DNA of 64,000 nucleotides. Origin: Phlebotomus papatasi. Its lineage: Eukaryota; Arthropoda; Insecta; Diptera; Psychodidae. The stretch spans positions 88,174,712-88,238,711 of the forward strand of contig NC_077224.1 in the NCBI RefSeq assembly GCF_024763615.1. Reading direction: 5' to 3'. Each line of letters opens with the position of its first letter. The stretch's first letter is position 1. This document shows, one piece after another, positions 49,438-60,740 of the stretch. The position numbers were made by a program, and so were the translations under genes. The notes under the pieces were generated by a model. It had not been told where the DNA came from. It saw only the letters and a list, made by a program, of their open reading frames with translations, and did no database searches.

Positions 49438-49932
49438 GCATACCTTTTAGATCAGGAAAATTTCATAAAGTCAAAATTCACATCTCATTCTATCTCAAGA
49501 CTTTTGCATATGTCTATCCTACTCTTTCGCATTCTTCTTCTTCTTTTGAGCATCACAATAAATTAAATTTAGTTAAGTCAAATTTTGAGTCCAAAATATT
49601 GCGATAGACTTATGCAAATCCTTCGAGAAAAAAGGGATACAATCACGAATTTTGATTTCATGAAATAATGCTGATCTAAAAGGTATGACGGGGCCATAAT
49701 ACCTTCGGCACGCCTTTTAGATCAAGTAAATATCATAAAACCAATATTTACATCCCTTTCTGGCTCAAAAGTTCTGTAAATGTCGAACCTATACTCTTTC
49801 GCAGTCTACTTCTTCTTTTGAATGTCATACCAAATTCAATTTTGTTCAACCCAATTTTGTGTTACGAAAGTAAGGTACGCGAATTTTGATTCCATGAAAT
49901 TTTACTGATACAAAATTTATACCGGAGGCATA
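49438..49932. repeat. Two tandem elements of the 'CTTTTAGATCAGG' family
   Basis: The first (49438-49690) has 'ataccttttagatcag' and 'ctgatctaaaaggtat' as inverse ends. The second (about 49713-49932) has 'gccttttagatcaagtaaat' and a decayed right end. Both contain 'ctctttcgca(t/g)tct', as at 13560-13995. Confidence 0.65.
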
Positions 49933-50604
49933 AATAAAGAAAAGGATGTAATACACTGAAAATTTAATAAAAATTATTCCTCAAAAAGATTCCCCTATAG
50001 GAGGCGAAAAACAAGCTGACAATTTAATTTTTTGAATTGAAATTTTTAGTATATGTTTATACGGGTCCCGGTCTAAATCCCGAATGGATCCAAATTCCGA
50101 AAGCCAAATTCCTAAAAAATCAAAATCCCTAATTCTTAAAAGTGCCATAGTTACCCCTAAGATTGTACTTAACTTTTTGGAGGCAAAGGGAAATTTTCTG
50201 TGTTTTGAAAAATTATTCCACACTAAGAAAATCCGAAGAAAATTGTGAAATTATAACTTTTTTCATGATTTTTCAAAAAACATGCATTTCTCTGAGAAAA
50301 TTTTGACTTTAACATGCTGTAAAAGTTAGAAAAATAAGTTTCCAACAAATCTTTCAGTTCAAATAGAAGATTATTTAGTTCTGAAGAGAATAAGCCTTCA
50401 TTCCCTTTAGAATTTATTTTATTGGGTTAATAACGTTAATAACCTTTTTCTTAATCTTTCCAGCCAATTTGATAATATTGCAAAATTGAGAAGTGAAGAA
50501 ACTTGAGTATTTGCTCGAATGCTTGCAAATCTGCTCTACGCTTTTCGGCTTATGTGTCTGTATCTTCGGAAGTACTTTGAATTGGCTTTTGAAATTTTAA
50601 TGGT

Positions 50605-50825
50605 AGAGGGAGGTGGGGCTACTTTGAGCTGTGGGGCCACATTATCTTACGACTTTTTTGCCTATTTCTTAATGAAGCCGGTCCTTACAATTATTTTATT
50701 TAGACCCACAATTATTTTGTCTATCCAAATTAGATCATGTTAAAACCCAATTTCGATTAGAAATATACATAAAAAATCGTATAACAATGTAGCTCCATAG
50801 ATCAAAGTAGCCTCACCTCCCCCTA
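50605..50825. repeat. MITE with 'agggaggtggggctactttg' ends
   Basis: 'gggaggtggggctactttga' at the left is faced by 'tcaaagtagcctcacctccc' at the right. The 74-codon frame 50519-50743 overlaps it and is a by-product. Confidence 0.75.
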
Positions 50826-51237
50826 TATTTTTTAGATAGTTTATCTATCGATTTAAACAAACACGAATTTATAGGCCACTTTTGACCTTGTATTTAGGGA
50901 AACCCCTTTAACATTTTGATAGTATTTAACTAACTAATTTATATGTATTAATTTTTAAGAATTTACAGTTTAAAAGAAAATTGCAAAAAAAAATTTTGTT
51001 TTATTCGAACGTTTCAAAATATTATTGGTATTTTTGTGTGCTGTGGGCATAATTCTTAATGGTTTTTCCTGTAACAAAAATTGAAGTATCTAAAATCCTA
51101 ACGTAGCGGTAATCCAAACCCCTTTACATCAAAAAGCATCAACTAAGGTCATTAATTTTACCACTAATAAATTTACATCTTAGATAATAAGATAATTTAT
51201 TTTATCAGCAATAACTTAATAACCTGTTACAATAAGC

Positions 51238-51504
51238 CAGGGGCATGACATTTCCTATGTTTTCCATATGTTTCTAGCGAGCCAAAAAAACTTTTAAGAT
51301 TATTAGCTGTTTTCTGTCATTGTAGAATGAATTAGCAAAAAATACTAATATAAGAAAAAAGCCAACTTAAAACTGAATATGCAACCGAAAACCCTAAATT
51401 GGCAACGTACATAGTTTTGGAGATATCTCGTGAAATGTGTAAGAAAACAGGGAAAAAATTACACTAAAATCGGTCGCACTTTTCAGTGCTAATTCACCCC
51501 CCTG
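51238..51504. mobile_element. hAT-type MITE, copy 4, with 8-bp target duplication
   Basis: Begins CAGGGGCATGACATTTCC and ends TTCACCCCCCTG. The octamer CAATAAGC is present at 51230-51237 and 51505-51512. With copy 1 this gives two independent exact target duplications for the family. Confidence 0.9.
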
Positions 51505-51512
51505 CAATAAGC

Positions 51513-53250
51513 TATGAGATATCTGTTATTTTACATCTTTAGCCGTTTAATACTTATGCCCAAAACAGACTTACGGCTTAAATCAAGAGGCAGCTTAGTG
51601 GGAAACTGTGGGAAATATAGTTTAATGATTGTGTTGATAGTTATTTAATAAAGAAATTACTTAAAAGATATTCGTTTAATTTAACGAGCTAACACGATCA
51701 AGGATTAATTTAGGAAACGCAAATTGGAGATTGGAAAAATAAATATTATTATTATTATTTAACTCATCTGCTAACAAGAACTATTTAATTTTTTCTTAAT
51801 TTCGAAGAAAACACTTGCTGAATCTACACTGAATAATTTTGTTCATCGAAAAATAAGTTTTCTTTCAAAAAAAAATCGAAAATCAATTATGAATGGCCAT
51901 ATTTTTAAATGAAAAAATACAAAAATTAAAAGGAAAACAGACAGTGCGAGATAATGTCCATTTTTAGGGGGGTGGGGTGGGTTATCGAATAGCGGTAGTC
52001 GATATCTCTTACCGTTTGACCTCTAGCTCGAGAACAAACTTAAGGTCAAGTAAAACAATAGTTCCTGAAAAAATTATTGAAACCGATGCAGCCGGGTTCA
52101 AAATTTCAATATCTTTCCAAAAATCAAAATTTTACCAAATCGCTTAAAAAATAAGCTCTCTAAATTGATTGGCCTTTGACTTTTAATAATTCAAAATGAC
52201 GAATTTTCCAGTCCTACGTATGTTTGGATGAAATCTTCATATAGATAGTAGCCACATATCCAATATCCAAAAATAAAAGAATAATCTAGTTACATTTTCG
52301 AAATAAACCAAAAACATAGTGTTAGAAAAAAAGCATCTGGATAATTTTTTTGTTTTTATTGGGTTGGCGACCCCCAAAAAACAGTATAGAAAAAAATAAA
52401 TTTCCACACTCATATTTAATCTTAAAAACTAATGCAGTACACCTCTTCCAATAATATCTCCCCCTTGGTATAAATAATTCGTTGATTTATATTTACTTGG
52501 CGAAAAGATATTTCGAATAGATCGATGCTATTCCAAGGCAATAAAATCCTTTTTATTTGCTGATTGTAAATTAAAATTTTATTGCGTTAATAAATTATGT
52601 GATTTCTTCAAGTGAATAAAATAATTAGAATAAAATTTTCATCTCGTGTTCAATTCCTTTATTTTATGTTTCAGAAAATTATTTTGTCTACCAGGAAGAA
52701 TCATAGTTTGTATAAGGAAGTAGAGCTTATCACTGGCGCAATTCCATCTTTTATGGCACAAGAAAAAGGCGGCAAAGTGGCTTCTTCATCTTTTTCCATG
52801 GGGTTCTTTTCCACTCTATCGAAGACACAGGGAAAATGTTATACCCACTGAATGTCTGCAAATATAGAAGATTTTTCCCCAACAGAATTTCATCCGTACC
52901 TCAAAGAAACTGTGAAAAGTGTTATATAACCGTCTGGGAGAATTTTTCATTGGTCTCTCGACTGAGAGATTATTTAATGACGTAGAGAAAGTTTGTATTT
53001 CACGCAAATTGGTCCAAGAATGAATTTTAATGAGGTGGAAAAAAAAGGGAAAATATTGTGACTAAACATCTTTTCATAAAGGCAAAAGGAGACTTGTAAT
53101 TAAATGACTCGGCGTTATTCTTCAAAAGGAAAGAAAGTTTCTTATCAAACAATTGCTCACATCCAAGCCATTTTGACCTGGTATCTGCCTCACAGGAAAA
53201 ATTATCCTCAGTAAACTTTCATATATTAATTTTCATAGGAGTAGTAAGGG
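51513..53250. other. Intergenic, no gene seen
   Basis: 51555-51640 is a part of the 'gacttaaaccgagag' family. Remaining open frames (52612-52851 and 52816-53007) lack domains. Confidence 0.45.
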
Positions 53251-53690
53251 TGAAGCAGAGTACTGTTTTGTGGGCGTGGCTTTCCATGGAGCACGAGACT
53301 GTTTTGTGACGCCACATCGATAACTCTGGTGGGTGGGCTACCTGCAGGTCGGTTTCCCCGCCCCCGCTCCCCCTTCCTGGTCCTCTTTTGTGTTTAGGTT
53401 AATTATTTTAACTGAATATAGAGCACGATACTGATTTATGGGCTTGGCTTGCCCGTGGATAAACTGTTGCAGGAAGCATTTTGATTGGTTATGAAGCACG
53501 ATACTGTTTTGGGGGCGTGGCTTGTCTGTGGATATGGAGTACAATACTGCTGTAGGAAGCATTTTGATTGGTTATGAAGCACGATACTGTTGTTGAGGGA
53601 CGCATTTTCATTGGCTATGGAGCACGATACTGTTGAAGGAAGCGTTTTCATTGGCTATGGAGTACGATACTGCTGTTTGAAATGTGATCC
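53251..53690. repeat. Minisatellite-like array with core 'GAAGCACGATACTGTT'
   Basis: About eight units share 'g(a/g)agcacgatactgtt' and 'cattttgattggttatg' or 'cattttcattggctatgg'. Spacing varies from about 38 to 100 bp, and the first units also carry 'gggcgtggctt'. The two minus-strand open frames across it are repeat by-products. Confidence 0.8.
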
Positions 53691-53881
53691 GTTTCAGACG
53701 CCATATTGATCTTAGCTGTAAGCTTTAGGCGACCATCTTGAAATTTTTGGAACTTTAAACTTTTTGAGATTGCGCTTTTTGATAGTCATTTTGAATATTT
53801 GAATTAACGGAAATTACTTTGGTGGACTCTTCCTCATGTAATTTTTTTTCTCCCTATATAATTTATATGAGAAAAGATCTG

Positions 53882-53953
53882 CCATCCATGGGAATTGATC
53901 ACCAGACCTCTCGGTTGCGAGTCCAGCACCTTATCCATTGTGCCATTGTGGCA
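53882..53953 (-). pseudogene. Degenerate tRNA-like sequence (tRNA pseudogene or SINE head)
   Basis: On the minus strand the segment has a D-arm-like 'ggcacaatggataaggtgct', an anticodon-arm-like 'ggactcgcaaccgagaggt' and a decayed T arm ('gatcaattccc'). The anticodon stem has two mismatches when aligned to tRNA positions, and the B box has lost its TTC. It is therefore a relic, not a working tRNA gene. Confidence 0.4.
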
Positions 53954-55758
53954 TGATAGAAGGTTTGTCAGAAGTCTTTCCTATGCAGTAAGCGGGATTC
54001 TCTATAGTCTCTGGCCTATATGCACTGTCCAAGTGTGGAAAAATGCAAATGCAATATGAGACCTTTTCGCGCGCTCGAGACCATATGGGAGAGACTATTT
54101 GTATGAGCCTTTGCGCGACAATTTGATTCCTTCAGATGAATGAAGCAACATGGAAAAAATGTCTTGCAGTGCGCAAGATAATTGTCAAATTGAGTCGAAT
54201 TTCGCAATATTCACTAATTTTACTGGCGATAAGAACTATCAATAATTTTCATTGGTTATTGAACAGCATGATGTTGATGCCGTCATGCAATTTAAACCAT
54301 TTTCATTGGATATTGATCAATAGATATTGAAACGTCATTGAGTTGAGATTTGCATGTAAACAGCTTTTTTTAGAAGCATGCAACTTTTGAGCTTGCGTAT
54401 TGTTTGCAATATTTGTCTTTTTTATTTAAATTGTAACATAAATTACCGAAAAATATCATGCTTTTCCACTTACATGATTGTACCTCACATTATTCACATC
54501 TCTTGATGATATGATCAAACGATCTTTATGCAATTTGTCTAAAAAAATATTTTTTCGTTCAGTGATTTCAGATAAGAAGTGATAAATTTCGTGAAATATA
54601 TTGAATTTCTGCTTAGTGCAGATGGTGACTGTCATGAAATTTCAAGAATCTGGGTTTCAGATCCCCAATTTTCAAATAAACAAACTGATGATCAAAGATG
54701 TTGCAATGCATTTCTATACAATTGTGGGATTATTCGAAATATGATCTCTTGTAGCATGCATAAAATAAAAGAATTAAAAGATGAATGAAAAAAATGTCAA
54801 TGAGCGCAAAATTTCATGTCTTGTGTATGAATCATTTAACTCTCTTGATCGCAAGTGGGAAAATATGGAAAAGTGTTAGATTTCTCATAACTTTGTATTA
54901 CAATGTTCTTTTTCTCTGACATTAGAGAATTTTTACAACATTACAGAACAAAATTATTCAAAGTGAATTATTGATTTGTGTTTTCTCTTATTATAATTTA
55001 ACAAAATGAAAAATATCTTTAAATATATGTACAATATTTACCTAAGAATTTGGTTATGTGGAGAAATGGCAGCAGAGTGAAATAAAATAGGAACCGACTT
55101 TTCATACAAAATTGATTTTTATGAATGAAATGTTGTATAGACTTCTATAATTCGGTACCTGGGATGCTGAATTAACTTATACATTTTTTATTGATGACTC
55201 ATTATCAAATTTATGTATATTTCTGTGGCACATATCACAAAATAGAAGATGAAATCCTCTTTCTTTAGTAGAAGATCAATTATTTTAAGATGACTCTCAG
55301 TAGAATAGGCATAAAAAAATAAAATTCAAGCGATACTCACTAAAATAAAGTCAAACATTTGCGTTCTTACACTGATAAAAGAAATTTAGCTTTGCACTCA
55401 CTAGCACTTCATCACTGAATACTATTAATTTTAGTTCTTGACCCTAAAGCTTCATCCTCCCCCTGAATAAATGTTAACAAAATTTAATTTATTACATTGA
55501 AAAACAATTTAAAAAAAGTAACTTTACTTGTTATTTAGAAAAATGTACTACTTACCCCTCACATCCTACTTCTACACTTTTTTCTAAGATGTGAACATGA
55601 CATGTCCGAACATGTTTCTACGGATATGAAACAAATATTTTGCACACGTCTGCATAATTTTCTCGGAAAATTTCGTTAGTACGATCAAAAGATCCTAAAT
55701 TATTTTAGAGGAATTTTAGCAATTAGAAGAAAAAACTTTTATTTGTATGTCAGATTTA
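53954..55758. other. AT-rich region left of the cassette, no gene seen
   Basis: This region may include further parts of the duplicated cassette, but its counterpart in the right arm lies outside the window. The 69-codon frame 54579-54788 has plausible composition but no domain. No transposase, integrase or polymerase motif was seen. Confidence 0.4.
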
Positions 55759-55822
55759 ATGGTGAGTGGAGGTTAAATTCTCAGTGAAAAGTAATAAGTC
55801 GCAAAAAAAGTTGTCTGAAAAT

Positions 55823-56566
55823 ATGGAAACCCAAGAAAGATCACATCAAGTTCCAAGTATAATAAAGGAAAAGCAGCGGTTCAACAAATATAATCCTGAT
55901 CCTTCTGAAGAACTTCGCAAGGAAGAGGAAAAATATGCAAAAAATCGATATCAAAATACAACTCCTGAACTACTGAATGCATACACCTACTTTCTAAATC
56001 GAACATCTACATTGTTTATCACGATCGGGTTTTCTCCAGAGAATTTTTCACCAGTTGCTAAAATATGTGCCGTAAGCTACTGGGATGGAATTGATGCTGT
56101 AGAATTCACCCAAAATACATGGACAACGTTCTGTGCCAGCAAGCAAACTTTAAGAAAATTATTGGGAGAGGATGCTGGAAAGGATGATGCTAATATGGAA
56201 CTTGAGCTGCTGAATATTCAACTTAAAAACTGCATGATCATTAGTAGTTACTATGCCGTGGAAAATTCCGAACTACTTATTCTCAGTCAAAATGATGGAA
56301 ATGATCGTCTATCCCTAAATATTTCAGAATTTGACAAATTAATGTTACTTTCTGAATTTATAAATGTAACTTTGATTTACAATACTTCTGTACAGTGGTA
56401 TGTACAAGAATATTTTGAGAGATACAGCAATGCTTGTAAATCTTTAGGTGTGCAAAGATTGGAAAATTCTAATTTTTCAAACAGCAATACTTTTGATCCA
56501 CCAGTCAATTATTTTCGCCTGTTTCATGAAATTCCTTTTGTAGCAAGTAAATCAAATATTTCTTAA
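55823..56566 (+). CDS. Unrecognised 247-residue protein (left copy)
   Basis: An open frame runs to TAA at 56564-56566. The first ATG in frame is 55823; the frame is open further upstream to 55766 but with no ATG, so an upstream coding exon is possible. The N-terminal 40 residues are Lys/Gln/Glu-rich. The rest looks globular, with alternating hydrophobic and acidic stretches such as YFLNRTSTLFITIGFSPENF and a Trp-Tyr-Val-Gln-Glu-Tyr-Phe segment. No signal peptide or clear membrane helix is seen. It converges on the RING locus (57390-60087, minus). The copy in the right arm keeps the frame open over 174 codons with only a few replacements, which supports protein-level constraint or very recent duplication. 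I do not recognise the family; a virus-like or transposon-borne protein is an inference from its setting. Confidence 0.65.
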   Translation: METQERSHQVPSIIKEKQRFNKYNPDPSEELRKEEEKYAKNRYQNTTPELLNAYTYFLNRTSTLFITIGFSPENFSPVAKICAVSYWDGIDAVEFTQNTWTTFCASKQTLRKLLGEDAGKDDANMELELLNIQLKNCMIISSYYAVENSELLILSQNDGNDRLSLNISEFDKLMLLSEFINVTLIYNTSVQWYVQEYFERYSNACKSLGVQRLENSNFSNSNTFDPPVNYFRLFHEIPFVASKSNIS

Positions 56567-57373
56567 AATGTAACATGTGTATAAAAATCAAATGATGTCA
56601 AATATAAAGATGAGAAAACGTAAATGTAAATTGTTTTAATCTTGTATATTTGCAATCTGAATCCTCTTAAGATAAGAAGAATGAAGAAAAAAATGAAACT
56701 TCAATTGCACAGGGTTATGCATTATGCCAATATTTATCTATACCAACATCCCCTTTTCATCTCAACATATTTGCTATGTGAGCAAGATTAAAGTCAATGA
56801 AATAAAATTATTTGTGAGAATTTTGTCTTGTTGTGAAAAGAAATTGTTTTACAATCAATTATTTCAACATCAGACAATGTTTCATCTGTACATCAAGAAA
56901 AACACAACATGTTTCATTGATGCATGATGAAAAAATCAATATGAAAATGCAGTGAAAAATTTTACCAACATAAAAAAAATCTGCAGAGAGATATCATATT
57001 TTTTATCATCTTGCATTTTTTCTGCATCAGAATATTTTCTTCACGTGAACAAAAATCTTCAAAGTGGCGTCTGGCATTTTTTCTCAACGTAATCTGATTT
57101 TTTCTTTGCAGCATTAGCAGGATTGTTTTAATTACATTTTATAGCACAATCAAAAATGATTGTATCGAACTTCTTTGACAAAATCTACTCGATTGCATGC
57201 AACTACTTTTAAACAATTCACATGATTCCTCATGTTGATGGCAACATAAAAACAAAAAAAAATAATGATACTTTGATCAGATGCGTAAGAAAACTCATTT
57301 CATTGTTTTACAATCAATTTTATTTATAACTTAGTCGATTGTAGTTTTTCATTACACAAAAAAAATCTTGACT
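56567..57373. other. Intergenic part of the left arm between convergent genes
   Basis: About 800 bp of AT-rich sequence between two gene ends, mirrored at 62670-63476. A 67-codon frame (56724-56927, plus) is conserved in the right arm (63116-63319, minus), but conservation here may only reflect the recent duplication; it has no recognised domain. Confidence 0.5.
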
Positions 57374-57512
57374 TCATTTTTTGTTTTCTTCACGAGAAAT
57401 ATATTCTTGTAGTCTCAACGTATGGCTCTCGGCATATAGGGCAATGTCTTGTTTTTGAAGCACATCCTTGACAAGCAGCAACGTGTCCACAAGGTAGGAA
57501 AGCGGTATCGTA

Positions 57513-59709
57513 TAGTAAGGCCATGTAACTCCGACGATTGCAAAACTCGGATGCCGCGACCGATTTAACTCGGATACATCCACTTAAAATATAATTTATA
57601 TTTTTATTTCTGTAATTAATTACTGAAGTATCATAATATAACTATTCTACTTTAAGAAAAACCAAAAATTATATTTTTATCGGTTTAATAAGTGGGTAAA
57701 AGAAATATTTTTTTAAGCTCGGGTCAGCTGGGTTGTGTACTAAAAATTTAATTTCTGAGAAAATTTTGCTGTTGACAGCTCGTCGCTGGAAAAAGTTTAG
57801 TGTTTTTTCTATATAATAAAACATTATTTGCAATCAAAATTATCAATAAAAGTTAGTGTAGTTATTGATCTACAAGGTGAGTAAGAGTTTATTGATAATA
57901 TATTAATAATTCATACAGAAATAAGTGATTTTTGTGAATGTTTACATTTCGATGCATGTCGGATGCGGTGAAAGTCAATGTTTTGGTTCAGAATTTGCAT
58001 TGTTCAGGACTCTTTTTCTGTTTCAGATGCCAAAGGGAACAAAAGAAAAGACCTATAAGGACAAGCCCTACTCTAAGGAAGGTCTTAGGAATGCCTTGCA
58101 GTGTGTACGAGATGGTTCTACCATAGCATATGCATCCAAAACATTTAATGTCCCAAGAACAACACTGCACAACAAATTGACTGGCAGATACCCGGAAGAG
58201 TGCCCCAATGGCAGGCCAAACGACGCTTACAAAAGAACAAGAAGAAGAGCTTGTCAAATGGATCCTGGGATGTGCGGATGGCTGGCATCCCATCGGGAAG
58301 GAACAAGTTCTGGACAGCGTTAAACTCATCTTTGAGGTCTACAAAATTCCAAACCATTTTACAGCTGGAAGACCCGGAGACGTTTAGTTCAGGAATTTTC
58401 TTAAGCGTCATCCAGAGCTCAGCATGCGCAAGCCAAAATCCTTCTCATTGGAAAGAGCTACTGTTACTGCTGAAGACCTCACGGAATGGTTTCAGAATTG
58501 TCTTGGATATTTCACAGAACACAACCTTCTGAGCATTTCACCAGACCGTGTTTTTAATTGCGACGAAAGTGCCTTCTTTTTGACACCGGAAGATGGAAAT
58601 GTCCTGTCCAGGAGAGGTTCACGTGTAGTTCCATCTCTTAAAAATTCAGGACCGAAGCAATGTATCACAGTACTCTTCATGGTGTCAGCTACTGGCGAAC
58701 TTGCTCCTCCAATGGCTGTTCATAAAACTGACATTACTCCAAAAATTGCCATTCACAACGCAGAAGGATGGAAAATGGGAACGTCACCACAGAGTAGCTG
58801 GATGGATGGGCCACTTTTCTATGCTGGTCTTTATTTCCCGAAAATTGTTTTCCAACATTCAGAGGAGTCCATTATCAATAACCAGCACGATCAGGCCACC
58901 GACAATAATCCTTCAAATGATCCAGTCATCCCTGGAAACCAACTCTCTGCAACTTCTGAGACTCAACCGATCTTCGACACACTAAAACAATGCTATTTCT
59001 GGCCAGGAGAAATTCCAAAACGTCGTCAGAAGAAGAGGGTCAAAGCCAGCAATGTCAAACACCAGTATATTGTATCTTCCGAGGAAATTATCGCGGAACA
59101 GGAGGAAAAATTGAGGCAGGATTTACAAAAAAAGAAAGAAATTGCTGAACGGAAGTTGACCAGAGAGAGGAACAAAAAAATAAGGGCAGAAGAAAAGGAG
59201 ATAAAACTAAAGGAGAAAAACATGGTAAAGGAAAAGGCTCAAATGCCAATTGAAGCTGAAAAGAAAAAACGTGGGAGGAAGTCAGCCAAGAAAACCGAGG
59301 AAAAATCAAAGAATTGAGTGCAATCTTAAAATAAATAAAAATATATATAATTAAATAATAAATTAATGAAATGAATTGATGGAATAAAACTCTAAAAAAA
59401 TGTTTTTGAAATAATATCTTCTCATTTTTATGCATTAAACTTTTCCCTAAAATGAGCATCCGAGTTTGATCGAATTCAACGGAGTTACATAAAAGCGTCG
59501 CAGTAACATTCTTGCGCATATATTAATATTATCGTAATTTTATTAATTTTCATCAATATTATTGCTAAAATTCTATTTCTATTATGATTCTAAATTAAAC
59601 AAAGAATAATTCTATTGATTTGGAATGGCGAAAAAAATATTTCATCAGTCCAAAAACAAGCATTAAAGTCGCACTCTATGAAAAGTATCCGGATTACCTC
59701 TCTTTACTA
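57513..59709 (+). mobile_element. pogo-type DNA transposon, 2,197 bp
   Basis: The element lies between TA dinucleotides (57511-57512 and 59710-59711) at a site that in the right arm is a single TA (sequence TATCG-TA-TTCATTG). Its ends are TAGTAAGG and CTTTACTA, giving a short terminal inverted repeat TAGTAA, followed by sub-terminal repeats TGTAACTCCG and AACTCGGATGC near both ends (57525-57557 and 59452-59490). It encodes a decayed pogo-like transposase. A probable leader intron runs from GTGAGTAAG (57877) to 'tttttctgtttcag' (58026), directly before the transposase ATG. Confidence 0.9.
58027..59317 (+). pseudogene. pogo-like transposase, inactivated
   Basis: The first 60 or so residues from ATG 58027 are a pipsqueak-type helix-turn-helix (…GSTIAYASKTFNVPRTTL…), the DNA-binding domain of pogo transposases. 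A one-base frameshift at about 58219 moves the continuing homology to another frame, and that frame has an in-frame TAG at 58385-58387. Downstream (58424-59317) the DDE_1 domain is recognisable around FNCDES, with the first catalytic Asp, and VLFMVSATGELAPPM. After the motif WMDGPLFYAGLYFP the part that should carry the second and third catalytic acids is absent, so an internal deletion is likely. The C-terminus is a long Lys/Glu-rich coiled coil. With three independent defects this copy cannot transpose itself. Confidence 0.85.
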
Positions 59710-59850
59710 TATTCATTGTTGTAGCATATTTTGCAGATTTTGTGTGATTGCTGTACAATATCGTATTCTGCTTCTACATTATCACAATCCAAAATTTGAT
59801 CGCCAAAGAATATCTCGAACAAATTATCAATTGTATTTTCATCATTAGTG

Positions 59851-60087
59851 TTAAAGAATTGTACCATCAATTGTTTTTTCTCCAAAATAGTCATGCTTTT
59901 TCCATTTTTTCATTTTTCTTGAAATTTTTTCCACTACACCGCGACGTAAAATCTCATTGTTGTTTTCATGAAGTAGGTCGATCATTTGTGCAATTGTCTT
60001 TTTATGTAAAATAAATTGCACCAAATCAGACTCTGATTTTTCTTTTGCCAAAGCTTCTGCTAATTGTCTCAAGCTGTGCGTACTCAT
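59851..60087 (-). CDS. First frame of the RING locus, 78 residues (left copy)
   Basis: From ATG 60087 to the stop at 59851-59853. The product is helical in character, with Leu-Arg-Gln-Leu-Ala-Glu-Ala-Leu and a Lys-rich C-terminal part. It is the same as the right-arm copy (62156-62392) except for one Glu/Lys change seen at the Asn-Asn-Asn-(Glu/Lys)-Ile site. It overlaps the RING frame by about 44 nt in a different phase. Whether it is a separate small protein or the N-terminal part of the RING protein (by splicing or frameshift) cannot be decided here. Confidence 0.55.
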   Translation of the reverse strand: MSTHSLRQLAEALAKEKSESDLVQFILHKKTIAQMIDLLHENNNEILRRGVVEKISRKMKKWKKHDYFGEKTIDGTIL

Positions 60088-60259
60088 TGCGATATAGATT
60101 TTTTCTGAGTGATTTTTTAAGATACACCATGTTAAATAATTGTGAAAAATGTTTGTAATGAACAATTTTCAACGAAAGAAAGAAAGGGGAGAGGGATTTT
60201 TGAGTTAAAAACGCTCTAATTTTATACTTTTAACTTTTTATTGCAAATGATATAGAAAA

Positions 60260-60740
60260 TTATACATCACTACTAGAATTTTCAGATGAATATACATGAT
60301 CTGAAGCAGGTTTCCTAGAATAATATAACGTTTGTTCCTCAAAATCAGATAAAAAATCTTCCGCAGGTACTTGATCTCCTTCTGAATCAGTCACATATTC
60401 TACAAGGTAAAGATTTTTCTCCTGTTTTTCAAAGTATTTTTCTGTGAGCTTATCTTTTATTTTACACATGAGTTGATCTTCAACTTCTTTGTTAGACTCC
60501 TCTACCTCACTCCTTTGAATTTTGTGTAACTTCTCAGAAGCTATGTCACGTTCCATTTTATTTAAAATTTCTTCTATCCAAGATGGCAGGTCATCGGAAT
60601 GTGATCTTTTTCGTGTAAATCTTTCCAAAATTTTCTCAGCTTCTTCTTTCGTAGGATTATGATTTATCAAAAACTGCAAAACAGTTTCGTCAAATATAAT
60701 TTTTATGAATTTCTTTATTCAAAAATATGGAACTCACCAT
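60260..60740 (-). CDS. Small protein with acidic tail, 138 residues, start codon on its own exon
   Basis: The minus-strand coding sequence ends at TAA 60260-60262. It is joined at 60673 to a first exon that ends exactly after its ATG (60740-60738), through a 64-nt intron with GTGAGT donor and a 'ctgttttgcag' acceptor (60737-60674). Splicing places the ATG in frame; without it no ATG exists before Met-76 or so. The protein has charged helices (EEAEKILERF, EILNKMERD), a NLYLVEYVTDSEGD block and an acidic, Ser-rich tail. No domain is recognised. It lies about 170 bp upstream of the RING locus on the same strand. The right-arm copy is truncated at the duplication breakpoint. Confidence 0.6.
60674..60737 (-). 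other. 64-nt intron directly after a start codon
   Basis: Donor ATG|GTGAGTT and acceptor TTTTGCAG| are both good matches to insect consensus. The length is typical of the smallest fly introns. Its presence indicates that the cassette is expressed in the nucleus. Confidence 0.65.

Larger units (their letters stand above)
57390..59894 (-). pseudogene. IAP-type RING reading frame broken by a pogo insertion (left copy)
   Basis: The minus-strand frame starts at ATG 59894 and runs to 59712, where it meets the transposon. It resumes at 57512 and ends at TGA 57390-57392. The insertion falls inside the RING, between the first Cys pair and the central Cys-x-His, so the zinc-binding fold cannot form from this copy. 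Upstream it overlaps the other frame of the same locus (59851-60087). The intact counterpart is 62349-62654. The broken RING means this arm cannot supply the ubiquitin-ligase activity expected of the family. Confidence 0.85.

Noticed and set aside
56724..56927. 67-codon frame conserved in both arms (also 63116-63319)
   Set aside because: Conservation is explained by the recent duplication; product has no domain. Left unlisted as a gene.
59088..59519. 143-codon open frame (minus)
   Set aside because: Antisense shadow of the Lys/Glu-rich transposase tail.
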